A stretch of 64,000 nucleotides of DNA from CAXBGS01 sp963975425 (GTDB lineage: Bacteria; Planctomycetota; Planctomycetia; Pirellulales; Pirellulaceae). The notes under the pieces are model-generated. The model was not told the origin of the DNA. It did no database searches and was given only the letters and a program-made list of their open reading frames with translations. Location: assembly GCA_963975425.1 (NCBI GenBank), contig CAXBGS010000015.1, forward strand, positions 118,341 through 182,340. Direction: 5' to 3'. The translations under genes were made by a program, and so were the position numbers. Positions 17,803-27,019 of the stretch are shown one piece after another; the stretch's first letter is position 1, and each line of letters starts with the position of its first letter.

Positions 17803-18309
17803 GGTTGCTTATGTCTCGCTATGAATACCGATGTGCGGTTCCCGAGCGAGCCGCGCATGCCTTGCGATCGCGTCGATTGGCAAGGCATCATCGACGACCG
17901 TTTCGGTAACATTATTTTGACGCACCGATTACCAGGAATGGATCCGGTTCCCAGGAGTGGGGCCGGCCTGATTCGTCCGAACCTTATCATCCGAACGTTT
18001 AGATAGGGGGCCAGGTCGCGCCGTGTGTGGATTTCGCCGTCGTTGTACGTCATCGCAGCCGGTAAAAACCATGTGAAATGTCGTCCAGACAAGCGATTCG
18101 CACAAAAACTTGCGTCGTTGGGATATGCGAGAGAGCGGGTCGCGCCGGTGGCAAAGGCGATAGCAGGGTGGCTGCGACGGTGAATTATACAGCCCCAGTG
18201 CGGGGGGTGACGGGCGGTAGGGCCGCGTTAATCGTTGCAGTTTTCGATGTCGCAAAGTATAGTCAAACGATCTCGTTCACCCATGCTATTCATTCAGGAT
18301 CTACCCCCT
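17803..18309. other. Divergent intergenic region
   Basis: This 507-bp stretch lies between the epimerase-like gene (minus) and a PEP-CTERM gene (plus). It contains the promoter at 18235-18263. I see no other gene or repeat. Confidence 0.55.
18235..18263 (+). promoter_or_regulatory. Predicted promoter of the PEP-CTERM gene
   Basis: TTGCAG and TATAGT are separated by 17 bp, an almost ideal housekeeping-sigma layout. It would give a leader of about 40 nt before the ATG at 18310. The TTG of the -35 box is an apparent in-frame start codon but is more plausibly part of the promoter. Confidence 0.6.
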
Positions 18310-18984
18310 ATGAGATCACTCTCATTTGTCGCTTTCGGTGCGCTCGTTTTCGCTTGCGTTGGGACATCTAACGGCGCGGTCGTCACATACGATGAAATCA
18401 CCGATGGGATGTTCTCGACGAACAATTTGGCGCCGACAGATTTAGGCGTATTCGGCGTCGGTATCAATTCGGTCTCTGGTTCGATTTCTGACTCAAGAAC
18501 CGCTAACCGGACCAGTGATTTCTTTTCGTTTGAGATCGCTCCGGGGACACAGCTCGAATCGATGTACATCAGGGAAGCGAACGTAAGTACAAATATTTCG
18601 TTTGTTGGATTGGAGGAAGGTTCCACCTTTCCTTATCTTTCGATCGATGACTTCGGAACGATCCAAAATGATTACATGGCTATTGGTGCGATGACATTTG
18701 GCGATGTGATCAGTCAGTTCCCGCTGCTGCTGTTCGACAGCAATATGCCAAGCATGCCCAATAGCAATCGACCGCTCCTCGATTTAGCGGAGCAGAACGG
18801 TGCGCCGGCGGGTGTTGAGATTCCATTAGGACCTGGTACCTACACGTTTTTCGCACAGGAATGGAATGCGACGTCGACCTACACCGTCGAATTCGGTGTT
18901 GCTGCGATCCCTGAGCCTTCGTCTTTCGCTGTACTTGCGATTGCGGGTTCGGTGACCGCAATGCGTCGACGACGTCGTCGCTAG
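18310..18984 (+). CDS. PEP-CTERM sorting domain protein
   Basis: The protein has 224 residues from the ATG that follows the promoter and opens with a signal peptide (MRSLSFVAFGALVFACVGTS). It closes with a PEP-CTERM signal: IPEPSSFAVLAIAGSV and then a basic end (RRRRR). The body is a beta-rich domain without recognisable catalytic residues. It contains NRTSDFFSFEIAPGTQLESM and a segment near the end (GPGTYTFFAQEWNATSTYTV) reminiscent of bacterial pre-peptidase-like beta-sandwiches, but the similarity is weak. It is probably a surface or extracellular protein sorted by an exosortase encoded elsewhere. A further PEP-CTERM gene follows 98 bp downstream. Confidence 0.85.
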   Translation: MRSLSFVAFGALVFACVGTSNGAVVTYDEITDGMFSTNNLAPTDLGVFGVGINSVSGSISDSRTANRTSDFFSFEIAPGTQLESMYIREANVSTNISFVGLEEGSTFPYLSIDDFGTIQNDYMAIGAMTFGDVISQFPLLLFDSNMPSMPNSNRPLLDLAEQNGAPAGVEIPLGPGTYTFFAQEWNATSTYTVEFGVAAIPEPSSFAVLAIAGSVTAMRRRRRR

Positions 18985-19082
18985 AGCGTGCCCGGCGAAC
19001 CTTGCTTGGCCGCTTTGGATCATTGATGGCCCAGCCTGCCAATGCGAGCGCAGTTCAAATTCTTACCGTAACGAGATAACCA

Positions 19083-19787
19083 ATGTTCTATCGGCGTCTG
19101 TCGATCGCAGTCGCGATCGTTTTGTTCGTTCAAACGTCGGGCCGGGCAGAGATAAGTTCGTTATCCTTCAATGATTTCGAGGATGGCACCGTACAGAATT
19201 GGACGCGTGGCAACAGTCCAACACCGTCAAACCCGATCAATATGGCAACCGGTGGTCCTGATGGCATCGACGACAACTATTTGCACGTAGCGGCAAGCGG
19301 GATGCCTGATGTTCCCGGCGGTCGTCTGGTCGTCACGAATTCGTTGGGATTCGGTGAGGAATGGACAGGAGATTACATCGCGGCAGGGATCGTCGGATTT
19401 AGTCTCGATGTTCTGAACCTGAACGATGACGTCGACTTGTATATGAGGATGGGCTTGATGAGCGATCAGTTCGCTCAAACCGGATTCATCACGCCCAGTT
19501 TCCATCTTCCGGCTGGGTCGGGATGGACGAACATCACTTTTTCGATTCAAGAAGGCGATCTCGTCAATGACACAGGGCTCGCATACGCGGACGTTTTTCA
19601 ATCGATCGAGACGATTCGAGTCTACGATAACGTGCTCGACAATAACTACACGGGCTTCATACACGGCCAGGATGTCGCTTTCGGTATCGATAACGTTCGT
19701 GCGTTGACGGCCGTTCCCGAACCGTCGACACTTGGCGTGCTGGCAATGAGCGGCCTGCTTTGGACGGCGCGTCGTCGGCGTCGATAA
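19083..19787 (+). CDS. PEP-CTERM sorting domain protein, carbohydrate-binding-like
   Basis: The 234-residue protein has a signal peptide (residues 1-22, RRLSIAVAIVLFVQTSGRA) and a C-terminal PEP-CTERM signal (VPEPSTLGVLAMSGLLWTA followed by RRRRR). The body begins NDFEDGTVQNWTRG and ends DVAFGIDNVRALTAV. That is the layout of jelly-roll carbohydrate-binding or laminin-G-like domains, where a fold of this size often closes on an IDNV strand. A polysaccharide-binding role would suit the sulfatase gene that follows, but this is inference. There is no obvious Shine-Dalgarno. Confidence 0.82.
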   Translation: MFYRRLSIAVAIVLFVQTSGRAEISSLSFNDFEDGTVQNWTRGNSPTPSNPINMATGGPDGIDDNYLHVAASGMPDVPGGRLVVTNSLGFGEEWTGDYIAAGIVGFSLDVLNLNDDVDLYMRMGLMSDQFAQTGFITPSFHLPAGSGWTNITFSIQEGDLVNDTGLAYADVFQSIETIRVYDNVLDNNYTGFIHGQDVAFGIDNVRALTAVPEPSTLGVLAMSGLLWTARRRRR

Positions 19788-19890
19788 ATCTGCTGCGAAC
19801 GATTGGCTTGCGAAGTGTTTGCATGTGGTCTCGGAATCGCATCAAATACTTGTCCTTCAGCCAATTTCTACCAGCCTGGGTTCGCGTCAG

Positions 19891-21360
19891 ATGCTCCTAC
19901 GAGTCGTTTCTTGCCTCATCGCGGTCATGGTCTCTGGGGCGGCGTCGCGTGGTGCTTCCATGCGACCCAATGTCTTGTTCATTGCGGTTGATGACCTGAA
20001 CGATTGGGTGGGCTGCTTGCAGACGCATCCGCAGGCAAAGACGCCCAACATTGATGCGCTGGCCGAACGCGGATGCTTGTTCACCAACGCGCATTGTCAG
20101 GGCCCGATTTGCGGGCCTTCACGCGCGTCACTGTTGTCTGGTCTGTATCCACACCAGACCGGCGTCTATCAACAGCCCTCTGGAAAAGGTTTAGAACTCG
20201 ATCGTGACCATTTCCGTGGCAAGTTGCTGCCGGAATACTTTGCAGACCACGGTTACGAAACCTTAGGCGTTGGCAAGATCACTCATGGGTACTCACCTAA
20301 AATTGCGTTCGATGCTTTTGGCGGGACGTTCGATGGTTTTGGCCCGAAACCCAAAGAGCGATTTCACTATCATTTGCCGGATGTACCTTGGTCGGGCACG
20401 CAAACGGATTGGGGAATGTTTCCCGACTCCGACAAAAAAATGCCGGACCATCAAGCGGCGGACTGGGCTGTTGACCAGCTGAAACGTTCGCACCAACAGC
20501 CTTTCTTTCTGGCCGTCGGGTTTGTTCGTCCACATGTACCGTTCTATGTTCCGCAGAAATGGTTCGAGCCGTTTCCGCTTGACACGATCGTCTTGCCCGA
20601 GGTTGATCGAGGTGATTTAGCGGACGTGCCCCCGATCGGCAGACAAATCCATGAGATGCCCAAGTATCCGGACTTGCAGTACCTCAGCCGTAATGACAAC
20701 GAGCAATTTCGCAGGTGCGTTCAGGCGTATCTCGCGTGCATATATTTTATGGATCACCAAGTCGGTCGGGTGATCGACGCGCTGCAGTCAAGCGAGCATG
20801 CCGACAACACAATTGTCGTCCTATTCAGTGATCACGGTTATCACTTGGGCGAAAAAAATCGCGTTTCCAAACACAGCTTGTGGGAAGAATCGACACGCAT
20901 CCCGCTGGTCATTCGCAGGCCCGGTGATTCAAGTTCCCTTCGTTGCGATCGTCCGGTTGGTTTGATCGATTTGTATCCGACGCTTATCGAATTATGCGAC
21001 TTGCCGCGACGATCCGACAACGCAGGTCATAGTCTCGTAACACTGCTGGATGAACCGACCGCGCCTTTTCGTCAGACGGTTATGACAACATACGCACGTA
21101 AGAACCATTCGCTGCGTGGCGACCGATTTCGGTACATTCGATACGAGGATGGAAGCGAAGAACTGTATGATCACGACGCGGATCCATACGAATGGACAAA
21201 CTTGGCGAATGCGGAGGATCAGCAACAGAGATTGGCTGATTTTCGTTCGATGCTGCCTGATGACGAGTCCGAATATCATCCCGCGACCAGTTCGAGTCCA
21301 GTCAATGCCTGGTTTGCTGATCACTTGCGACGCAACGGCGTGACCAAACGTAAACGCTGA
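19891..21360 (+). CDS. Exported sulfatase, iduronate-2-sulfatase-like
   Basis: From the ATG at 19891 the protein has 489 residues and a signal peptide (MLLRVVSCLIAVMVSGAAS). The sulfatase fold is unmistakable. It has the metal-binding strand NVLFIAVDDLNDWVG, the formylglycine motif with Cys74 (GPICGPSRASLLSG), GKITHGY, the strand FFLAVGFVRPHVPF and the C-terminal metal motif VVLFSDHGYHLGEKNRVSKH. The VDDLNDW and GKITHG variants are those of iduronate-2-sulfatase-type enzymes (S1 family). Cys74 would be converted to formylglycine by a maturase not encoded here. It probably desulfates a glycan in the periplasm or outside. It follows two PEP-CTERM genes on the same strand. Confidence 0.94.
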   Translation: MLLRVVSCLIAVMVSGAASRGASMRPNVLFIAVDDLNDWVGCLQTHPQAKTPNIDALAERGCLFTNAHCQGPICGPSRASLLSGLYPHQTGVYQQPSGKGLELDRDHFRGKLLPEYFADHGYETLGVGKITHGYSPKIAFDAFGGTFDGFGPKPKERFHYHLPDVPWSGTQTDWGMFPDSDKKMPDHQAADWAVDQLKRSHQQPFFLAVGFVRPHVPFYVPQKWFEPFPLDTIVLPEVDRGDLADVPPIGRQIHEMPKYPDLQYLSRNDNEQFRRCVQAYLACIYFMDHQVGRVIDALQSSEHADNTIVVLFSDHGYHLGEKNRVSKHSLWEESTRIPLVIRRPGDSSSLRCDRPVGLIDLYPTLIELCDLPRRSDNAGHSLVTLLDEPTAPFRQTVMTTYARKNHSLRGDRFRYIRYEDGSEELYDHDADPYEWTNLANAEDQQQRLADFRSMLPDDESEYHPATSSSPVNAWFADHLRRNGVTKRKR

Positions 21361-21404
21361 CGCCGTGCGATGACGCCTCGGCAGTGGCAAGACAGATTGA
21401 CAGT

Positions 21405-21788
21405 TTACCCGTCGATATTTGCATCACCGGTAATTTTGCCTGCGTACATCGCTACTCGGCCCAGCACATCGTCGATCAGACGCTCTTCGACGCCATTGTT
21501 TCGCATCGCTTCGGCAAGATAGGAAACGAAGGCAGAAAAGTGCTTCCGCTGGATTCCGCGACCGCTGTGAACGGCGACGAGTTCAGCCCCTGTGTACCGG
21601 ATCGGCCCGTCAAGTGCTGAAGCGATGAATTCGGTATTCATGCGGTTCAGGCGGTCCATCGGTACGTTTTCGAAAAAAGGAGCCAAATCCTCATCGGCGA
21701 GGACGCCCTGGTACATATCGAAAACGATCTTCGCCAGTTTTTCCTGGCCACCAAGACGCTCGTACAAACTATTTAAATCATCTGACAT
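21405..21788 (-). CDS. Group 1 truncated haemoglobin
   Basis: The frame can be opened to 21863, but the ATG at 21788 has a strong Shine-Dalgarno (GGAGGA) and gives 127 residues, the normal length of this family. The N-terminus is SLYERLGGQEKLAKIVFDMY. The middle shows DLAPFFENVPMDRLNRMNTEFI. The proximal haem-ligand histidine falls in GIQRKHFSAFVSYLAEAM. These proteins bind oxygen or nitric oxide and are often involved in NO detoxification. Nothing in the neighbourhood points to a partner. The gene is alone on the minus strand, convergent with the sulfatase gene and divergent from the DUF1549 gene. Confidence 0.92.
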   Translation of the reverse strand: MSDDLNSLYERLGGQEKLAKIVFDMYQGVLADEDLAPFFENVPMDRLNRMNTEFIASALDGPIRYTGAELVAVHSGRGIQRKHFSAFVSYLAEAMRNNGVEERLIDDVLGRVAMYAGKITGDANIDG

Positions 21789-22036
21789 TCCGACATTTCC
21801 TCCGGTGTTCGAATGTAACCCGGTTCGTAGTTCTAGGGAATTGGCTGTCACATTTTCGGGCAATTCCCAGTGGATTTGGCGGACACAGGGACATGTGGCT
21901 GTTACAGACGGACCGGCCGAGATTCAGTTAGACTAGAAGCCCCCTAGACTCCGTCGCGTCATGTCATCGTCATGTCACAGTGATGCCCGCCGAAAATAGC
22001 GACGAGTTCTGATCAGAGAAGAGGAGCTGATTCGAT

Positions 22037-24529
22037 ATGCGGAATGCGCTGACAAGCGTACTGGCTCAATCGGGACGAATGTCGATGGCTGTCATCGTCG
22101 CCATCACGTTCGATTTTGCAGACCAAGCATACGCCGACGATTTCGCGCGAGAGCCGTCGCCGCAGTCGCAGCGTTTTTTCGAATCTGAAATTCGACCGCT
22201 GCTGATCGAGCATTGTCATCAGTGTCATGCCGGCGATACCGCAGAAGGAGGCCTGCGACTCGATAGCGGGCAGGCCATACGCGAAGGGGGCGATAGTGGC
22301 CCGGTGCTTGTCGCCCACGATCCGCAATCGAGTCTGATCGTTTCGGCAATTCGATACGAGTCAATCGAGATGCCTCCCGACGAACCGCTGTCCGATGAAC
22401 AGCAAGATCTTATCGCTGATTGGGTCGCAAAAGGTGCTCGGTGGTCAGATGCGTTCGAAGACGCGGTATCGGTTCAACTCGATTCGAAGCCGCAAGACTG
22501 GTGGGCAAGCCAACCGTTGGTTGCCGACGATTTCTCAGAAGCCGAAGTCAATGCGTCTTCACCCACGCGGATTGATCATGAGATCGATGTCCAGCTAAAC
22601 GCCAACGGCATGAGTCGTGCCGACCCCGTCGATAGGGCACGATTGATTCGGCGACTTTCTTTCGATTTGCTCGGCATTCCTCCGACACTTCAACAGGTCG
22701 ACGACTTTGTTCGCGATTGCGCCCCCGATGCGTACGAGCGTCTCGTCGATCGCATGTTTGCCAATCCTGCGTATGGCGAACGAATGGCTCGGCTTTGGTT
22801 AGACCTGGTTCGCTACGCGGAATCGGATGGATGGCGACAAGACGCGTATCGGCCGTCAGCGTATCGATACCGCCAGTGGGTCGCGGATGCGTTCAACGAA
22901 GGAATGCCCTACGACCATTTCGTCGCCATGCAGCTTGCTGGTGATGAGATTGCGCCCAACGACCCAAGTGCAAAGGTTGCCGCGGGATTCCTACGCCTTG
23001 GAATTTTCGAATACAACCAACGAGACGCAGAAGGCCAATGGCAAAACATTGTCGATGAGATCACGGACGTGACCGCAGATGTGTTTTTGGCAACCGGAAT
23101 GGCCTGCGCAAAGTGTCACGACCACAAGTTTGATCCGATACCGCGCGCCGACTATTTTCGTTTGCGCAGTGTGTTTGAACCGGTCGTTTTCGTGGACCAA
23201 AAGCCAGAACGGAATGGGGCAAAGCGGCACGCCGGTGAGATCAATCAACTGCGTCAGGAATTAAAAGCCCTCGAAGGTTCGGGCATCGATGAACTGCGAC
23301 AAGTGGTTGTCGAAAAATTTACGCTCGATCTGCAGGAGATGTATCGAAAGCCGACCTGGAAAAAGAACAGCTACGAACAGCAACTATCGTATCTCATCCT
23401 TCGCCAAACCAGCGAAGAAGGTCTATCGGATGCGAAGATCAAAAAGAAGCTTGGCGCGGAAGCCTTTGACCGGCGAACGCAGATTTTGGCGAGGCTTCGC
23501 GAGTTGGGCGCCGATCCGTATCCTGACCCGAACCTATTGACGGTCCAAAACGCATCCGGCGAAATAAGACTGACTCGGATCCCCGGACGGTCACAAGGTC
23601 GGCACTTCGATCCTGGCGTTCCTCAAGTTTTTGGTGGCCACGACTTGGTGACGTCTTCAATGTCATTATCTAGTTCGAAAGCGGGGCGGCGTACGGCATT
23701 GGCCCGATGGATGACATCGCCGGATAATCCGATTGCGGCTCGCGTGTTGGCGAACCGATTGTGGCAATATCACTTTGGCACCGGCCTGGTGAACAGCGCC
23801 AATGACTTCGGCAACCTCGGAACCCAACCGACGCATCCGAGACTACTGGACTATTTAGCGAAGCGTTTGCATGAGACGAAGTGGAACGTTCAGGCGGTTC
23901 AGAAAGAGATCGTTTGCAGTGCGACTTATCGCCAGTCTTCGGTTCATCCCAACGCAAGTGAATACTCTTTGATCGATGCGAGAAATCAATGGTTGTGGCG
24001 ATACCCGCTGCGCCGTTTGGATGCCGAGCAGTATCGAGACACGTTGTTGCAGGCGGCCGGAACGCTAGATCGCGTCTATGGCGGCCCCAGTGTCACCGAA
24101 TCGAAGAAAGCAGACGAACCACAACGGCGTGCGCTTTATCTGCAGCGGAAACGCAACGCGATGGAGCCCATGTTGCAGCTGATGGATGCCGCTGGGGGGC
24201 TTGTCTCGGCGGCCAAACGAGATGAAACAGTCACGGCACCACAGGCCTTGATGATGCTAAATAGTCCGCGCGTGAACTCGATCGCCGAACAGTTCTGTCA
24301 ACGTGTGCTTCGTGATTTGGATGATCGGCGGGATCGGAATGATTCGCACGAAGAGGATGATATGCAGGTAACGCAATTTGTCCGGCACGCTCACCGGCTC
24401 GCCACCGGCGTAGAAATCGATCCAGCCATGTGTGATGAATTGGCTAGCCTGGCGGCCAAGGGCCAGGAAGGCAAAGTCGATGTTTGTCATGTGTTGCTTA
24501 ATAGTAATGCCCTTCTATTTATCGAATAA
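22037..24529 (+). CDS. Planctomycete cytochrome c / DUF1549-DUF1553 protein
   Basis: The 830-residue exported protein is built from planctomycete-specific domains. After a signal peptide (residues 1-34) there is a cytochrome-c-like domain with one haem motif CHQCH near residue 57 and MPPDEPLSDEQQDLIADWV. DUF1549 follows at about residues 170-370 (RLIRRLSFDLLGIPPT, then CAKCHDHKFDPI, a second CxxCH). DUF1553 spans about residues 545-800 (ARWMTSPDNPIAARVLANRLW, in two parts). A Shine-Dalgarno (GAGGAG) precedes the ATG. The DUF1501 gene starts 16 bp after its stop, the standard partner arrangement in this phylum. The biochemical role is unproven; a redox or glycan-processing function is often proposed. 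Confidence 0.95.
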   Translation: MRNALTSVLAQSGRMSMAVIVAITFDFADQAYADDFAREPSPQSQRFFESEIRPLLIEHCHQCHAGDTAEGGLRLDSGQAIREGGDSGPVLVAHDPQSSLIVSAIRYESIEMPPDEPLSDEQQDLIADWVAKGARWSDAFEDAVSVQLDSKPQDWWASQPLVADDFSEAEVNASSPTRIDHEIDVQLNANGMSRADPVDRARLIRRLSFDLLGIPPTLQQVDDFVRDCAPDAYERLVDRMFANPAYGERMARLWLDLVRYAESDGWRQDAYRPSAYRYRQWVADAFNEGMPYDHFVAMQLAGDEIAPNDPSAKVAAGFLRLGIFEYNQRDAEGQWQNIVDEITDVTADVFLATGMACAKCHDHKFDPIPRADYFRLRSVFEPVVFVDQKPERNGAKRHAGEINQLRQELKALEGSGIDELRQVVVEKFTLDLQEMYRKPTWKKNSYEQQLSYLILRQTSEEGLSDAKIKKKLGAEAFDRRTQILARLRELGADPYPDPNLLTVQNASGEIRLTRIPGRSQGRHFDPGVPQVFGGHDLVTSSMSLSSSKAGRRTALARWMTSPDNPIAARVLANRLWQYHFGTGLVNSANDFGNLGTQPTHPRLLDYLAKRLHETKWNVQAVQKEIVCSATYRQSSVHPNASEYSLIDARNQWLWRYPLRRLDAEQYRDTLLQAAGTLDRVYGGPSVTESKKADEPQRRALYLQRKRNAMEPMLQLMDAAGGLVSAAKRDETVTAPQALMMLNSPRVNSIAEQFCQRVLRDLDDRRDRNDSHEEDDMQVTQFVRHAHRLATGVEIDPAMCDELASLAAKGQEGKVDVCHVLLNSNALLFIE

Positions 24530-24544
24530 TTGGTCCGGTAAATC

Positions 24545-26014
24545 ATGCAAAGCCACCTGATGGATGAATCTAGGTTGTGTCGATCGATGGGAATTCCCCA
24601 CCGAGACGTAACGCGTTCGCGACGCGATTTTTTAGCCAAAGCGGGTGCCGGTTTCGGAGCTCTGGGGCTGCAAGGATTGCTTGCCAGCGACGCACTGGCC
24701 TCGGTTGCCGGGCAAGGACCATCCGCGGCTAGACTTCATCACCCAGCCAAGGCCAAGAGCGTGATTTTCTTGTTCATGGAGGGTGGTCCCAGCCAGATCG
24801 ATACCTTTGACCGTAAGCCATTGATCAATAAGTTAGCCGGCCAGCCTTTGCCATCGAGTTTTCGCGAACCGTTGACGGCCATGGGCGAGAAAGGTTCGCC
24901 GATTCTTGAGTCGAAACGAAAATGGAATCGTTATGGTGAAAGTGGACTCGAAATTAGCGATTGGTTTCCTCATGTTGCCCGTCACGCGGATGATCTAGCG
25001 GTCATCCGTTCGTGCTATGGCGAAGGCATCAACCACTCCGGCGGCTGCAACTTGATGAATACCTGCAGCACGATTGCCGGCCGACCGTCGCTGGGCGCGT
25101 GGACCACGTACGGGTTAGGGCACGAGGGCAGCGATCTGCCGTCCTTTGTCGTGATGACCGACACCACCAAGCTGGCGACCAATGGCGTGCGAAGTTGGGG
25201 ACCGGGTTTTCTGCCGGCAACATACCAGGGCACCTTGATCGGCAACTCCACGGGCGGCGATCCGATCGCAAATCTGAGTTCGCCTGCGGGAATCGGCGAA
25301 CGTCGACAACAGCGCAAGCTGGATCTGATCCAGCGCATGAATCAATTGCATGCCGAACGGATTCCTGATGCGATGCAACTGGATGCGCGCATCCGGTCTT
25401 ATGAGTTGGCGTATCGAATGCAGTCGACCGCTCCCGAAGCAGTCGATCTAACTCGCGAGACGGCCGAGACGAAATCGCTGTATGGTCTGGATGAGAAAAC
25501 AACCGCACCGTATGGTCGGATTTGCTTGTTGTCACGGCGCTTGGTCGAACGTGGCGTGCCGTTCATTCAACTTTACAGCGGCACCGGCAGCGGTTGGGAC
25601 GCGCACGCACGGATCGAATCGAATCATACCACGCGCTGCGGCGAAGTGGATCGTCCGATCGCAGGCTTGTTGACGGACCTCAAGCGACGCGGGTTGCTGG
25701 ATCAAACGCTGGTCGTATGGGGCGGTGAATTCGGACGGACACCGATGAGTGAAAAGGGCGACGGTCGCGATCACAATCCAACCGGATTCACGATGTGGAT
25801 GGCCGGTGGCGGTGTGCAAGGTGGCAAGACAATCGGTGCGACGGATGATCTCGGTTTATATGCGATCGAAAAACGGGCGCATGTGCGAGACATCCACGCA
25901 AGCATCCTGCACCTGATGGGACTCGATCGGCTAAAACTTTCTTATGATTACCAAGGTCGATTGGAGCGTCCGACGATCAACGAAGGAGCCTTCATTGACG
26001 AGTTGGTTTCTTAG
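24545..26014 (+). CDS. DUF1501 domain protein, Tat-exported
   Basis: The 489-residue protein begins with a twin-arginine signal (SRRDFLAKAGAGFGALGLQG, about residues 26-45). It continues with the DUF1501 pattern: KSVIFLFMEGGPSQIDTFD, MPxxF-like loops, IRSCYGEGINHSGGCNLMNT, VPFIQLYSGTGSGWDAH and the metal-type motif VVWGGEFGRTPMSEKGDGRDHNP. The fold is related to the alkaline phosphatase/sulfatase superfamily, but the sulfatase cysteine is absent. It is probably folded in the cytoplasm and exported by Tat. It forms an operon with the DUF1549/DUF1553 gene. Activity is unknown; a phosphatase-like or sulfatase-like hydrolase is the usual guess. Confidence 0.94.
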   Translation: MQSHLMDESRLCRSMGIPHRDVTRSRRDFLAKAGAGFGALGLQGLLASDALASVAGQGPSAARLHHPAKAKSVIFLFMEGGPSQIDTFDRKPLINKLAGQPLPSSFREPLTAMGEKGSPILESKRKWNRYGESGLEISDWFPHVARHADDLAVIRSCYGEGINHSGGCNLMNTCSTIAGRPSLGAWTTYGLGHEGSDLPSFVVMTDTTKLATNGVRSWGPGFLPATYQGTLIGNSTGGDPIANLSSPAGIGERRQQRKLDLIQRMNQLHAERIPDAMQLDARIRSYELAYRMQSTAPEAVDLTRETAETKSLYGLDEKTTAPYGRICLLSRRLVERGVPFIQLYSGTGSGWDAHARIESNHTTRCGEVDRPIAGLLTDLKRRGLLDQTLVVWGGEFGRTPMSEKGDGRDHNPTGFTMWMAGGGVQGGKTIGATDDLGLYAIEKRAHVRDIHASILHLMGLDRLKLSYDYQGRLERPTINEGAFIDELVS

Positions 26015-26035
26015 CCCCGCGGCACTTGACGTCAC

Positions 26036-26075
26036 GACCAGCGGCTAACAGAGGTGACCAGCGGCTAACAAAGGT
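26036..26075. repeat. 20-bp direct repeat, two copies
   Basis: GACCAGCGGCTAACARAGGT occurs twice in tandem, differing at one base. It lies between the convergent DUF1501 and zinc-ribbon/ACP-like genes. Confidence 0.85.
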
Positions 26076-26089
26076 ATTGAGTCGAGCGC

Positions 26090-26428
26090 TTAGACGAGTT
26101 CAAGCGTCTCTTCCAATTCCATCAATATTTCGAGTCGTTCAAGTGAGTCGGTGTCACTTGAATTCAGTAAGTCCGGATTCGCTGCAAGCGACTGCGAATC
26201 GATTTCCAATCGTTCGGCGATGAAATCGATGACGAACTCGCGAAGTGATTCTGCCTCGGTGTATTCAAAGAACCTTGCCGTATCGCCGGCGGCGAGAAAC
26301 CAGAGAGTGCTGTCACATTGTTTGCAGCTGTACTGACCGAATATCGAAGTCGGCTCGAGCTGGATCGTGTTGTCGCACTTCGGGCATCGATTGACGGCAC
26401 TCTCAGGCGTGGTAAACGGACGATTCAT
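26090..26428 (-). CDS. Zinc-ribbon protein with a truncated acyl-carrier-protein-like domain
   Basis: This small protein of 112 residues has two parts. Residues 15-42 form a zinc ribbon with two knuckles (CPKC at 15-18, CKQC at 35-38). Residues 58-112 resemble the first half of an acyl carrier protein: helix I (LREFVIDFIAERLEID), a loop, then TDSLERLEILMELEETLEL. Ser95 sits in the DSL motif where the phosphopantetheine arm attaches. The protein stops right after helix II, so helices III and IV of a normal ACP are missing. It diverges from the acyl-AMP ligase/ACP/oxoamine synthase gene 591 bp away, whose own ACP has the related phrase GLDSLERLEIARNLE. A carrier or docking role in the same pathway is inferred. 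Confidence 0.75.
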   Translation of the reverse strand: MNRPFTTPESAVNRCPKCDNTIQLEPTSIFGQYSCKQCDSTLWFLAAGDTARFFEYTEAESLREFVIDFIAERLEIDSQSLAANPDLLNSSDTDSLERLEILMELEETLELV

Positions 26429-27019
26429 GCGATTTCCTCCGCTTCGGGCACGTTGAGGTTGGCGTTAGATCGATCGAAAAGTCTGGTTTGGCGGGCATCC
26501 CACCGAACCCATTGGTAGTTTGTTTCGCCGCCTCCACAGAGCATTCTTGCCGAGTGACTTTGCATGATGCGGAGGTGTATTGGCAAAGATAATCACAAGA
26601 TTAAACCCTACTCGGCGCAAGAAACAACGCTATTTGCCGACGAAAGTGGCTCCTTTTTGCTCTCCGCGGGCATATAGGTCGGATCGTTGAGACAAAGCGA
26701 ATCAAGTAAGATAGGCGGGGACTCATCCACTGCTGGCACGAGAGCACCGGCGGATCGTCTCGCGGTTGCGCATGCGGTTGGTTCACCGGTTGCCCAGAAG
26801 GACCGGTGCTATCGGAAGATTCGTCAACCTAGACTGTTTCCCTCAGCGGTGCTTACCTTTGGTGGACAAACGATGGTGGTTCGGACCGAAACGGCCGATG
26901 ACCATTGAACACCATGTCAACCGGCGTGTGGATGTCACCGGTTAAATGATTTGCCCAAGGATTAGGGACGATGATATGCCAACGATGGCAGCGATCACAT
27001 TTCGATTCTAGGCAGTTTT
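26429..27019. other. Divergent intergenic region of the oxoamine synthase locus
   Basis: This 591-bp stretch lies between the zinc-ribbon/ACP-like gene and the large synthase gene. It contains a possible 11-codon upstream frame at 26976-27011. The other frames of 60-73 codons lack start signals. I see no palindrome long enough to call an operator. Confidence 0.5.
26976..27011 (+). CDS. Possible leader peptide upstream of the synthase gene
   Basis: ATG is followed by 10 codons and TAG, encoding MPTMAAITFRF. AGGGA lies upstream at usable distance, while the large gene that begins 8 bp after this TAG has only a TTG (or GTG) start. Translation of this frame could deliver ribosomes to the weak start. 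The evidence is positional and could be chance. Confidence 0.3.
   Translation: MPTMAAITFRF

Noticed and set aside
21789..21863. 25 extra residues at the N-terminus of the truncated haemoglobin
   Set aside because: The ATG at 21788 has a strong Shine-Dalgarno, and the family length fits only the shorter form.
26687..26908. 73-codon frame in the divergent region before the synthase gene
   Set aside because: No start signal, no motif, and high Arg/Ser/Ala content typical of a chance frame.
27000..27019. Frameshift joining the 11-codon frame to the synthase gene
   Set aside because: The short frame closes at TAG (27009-27011) before the T-run, and the synthase is complete from its TTG start.
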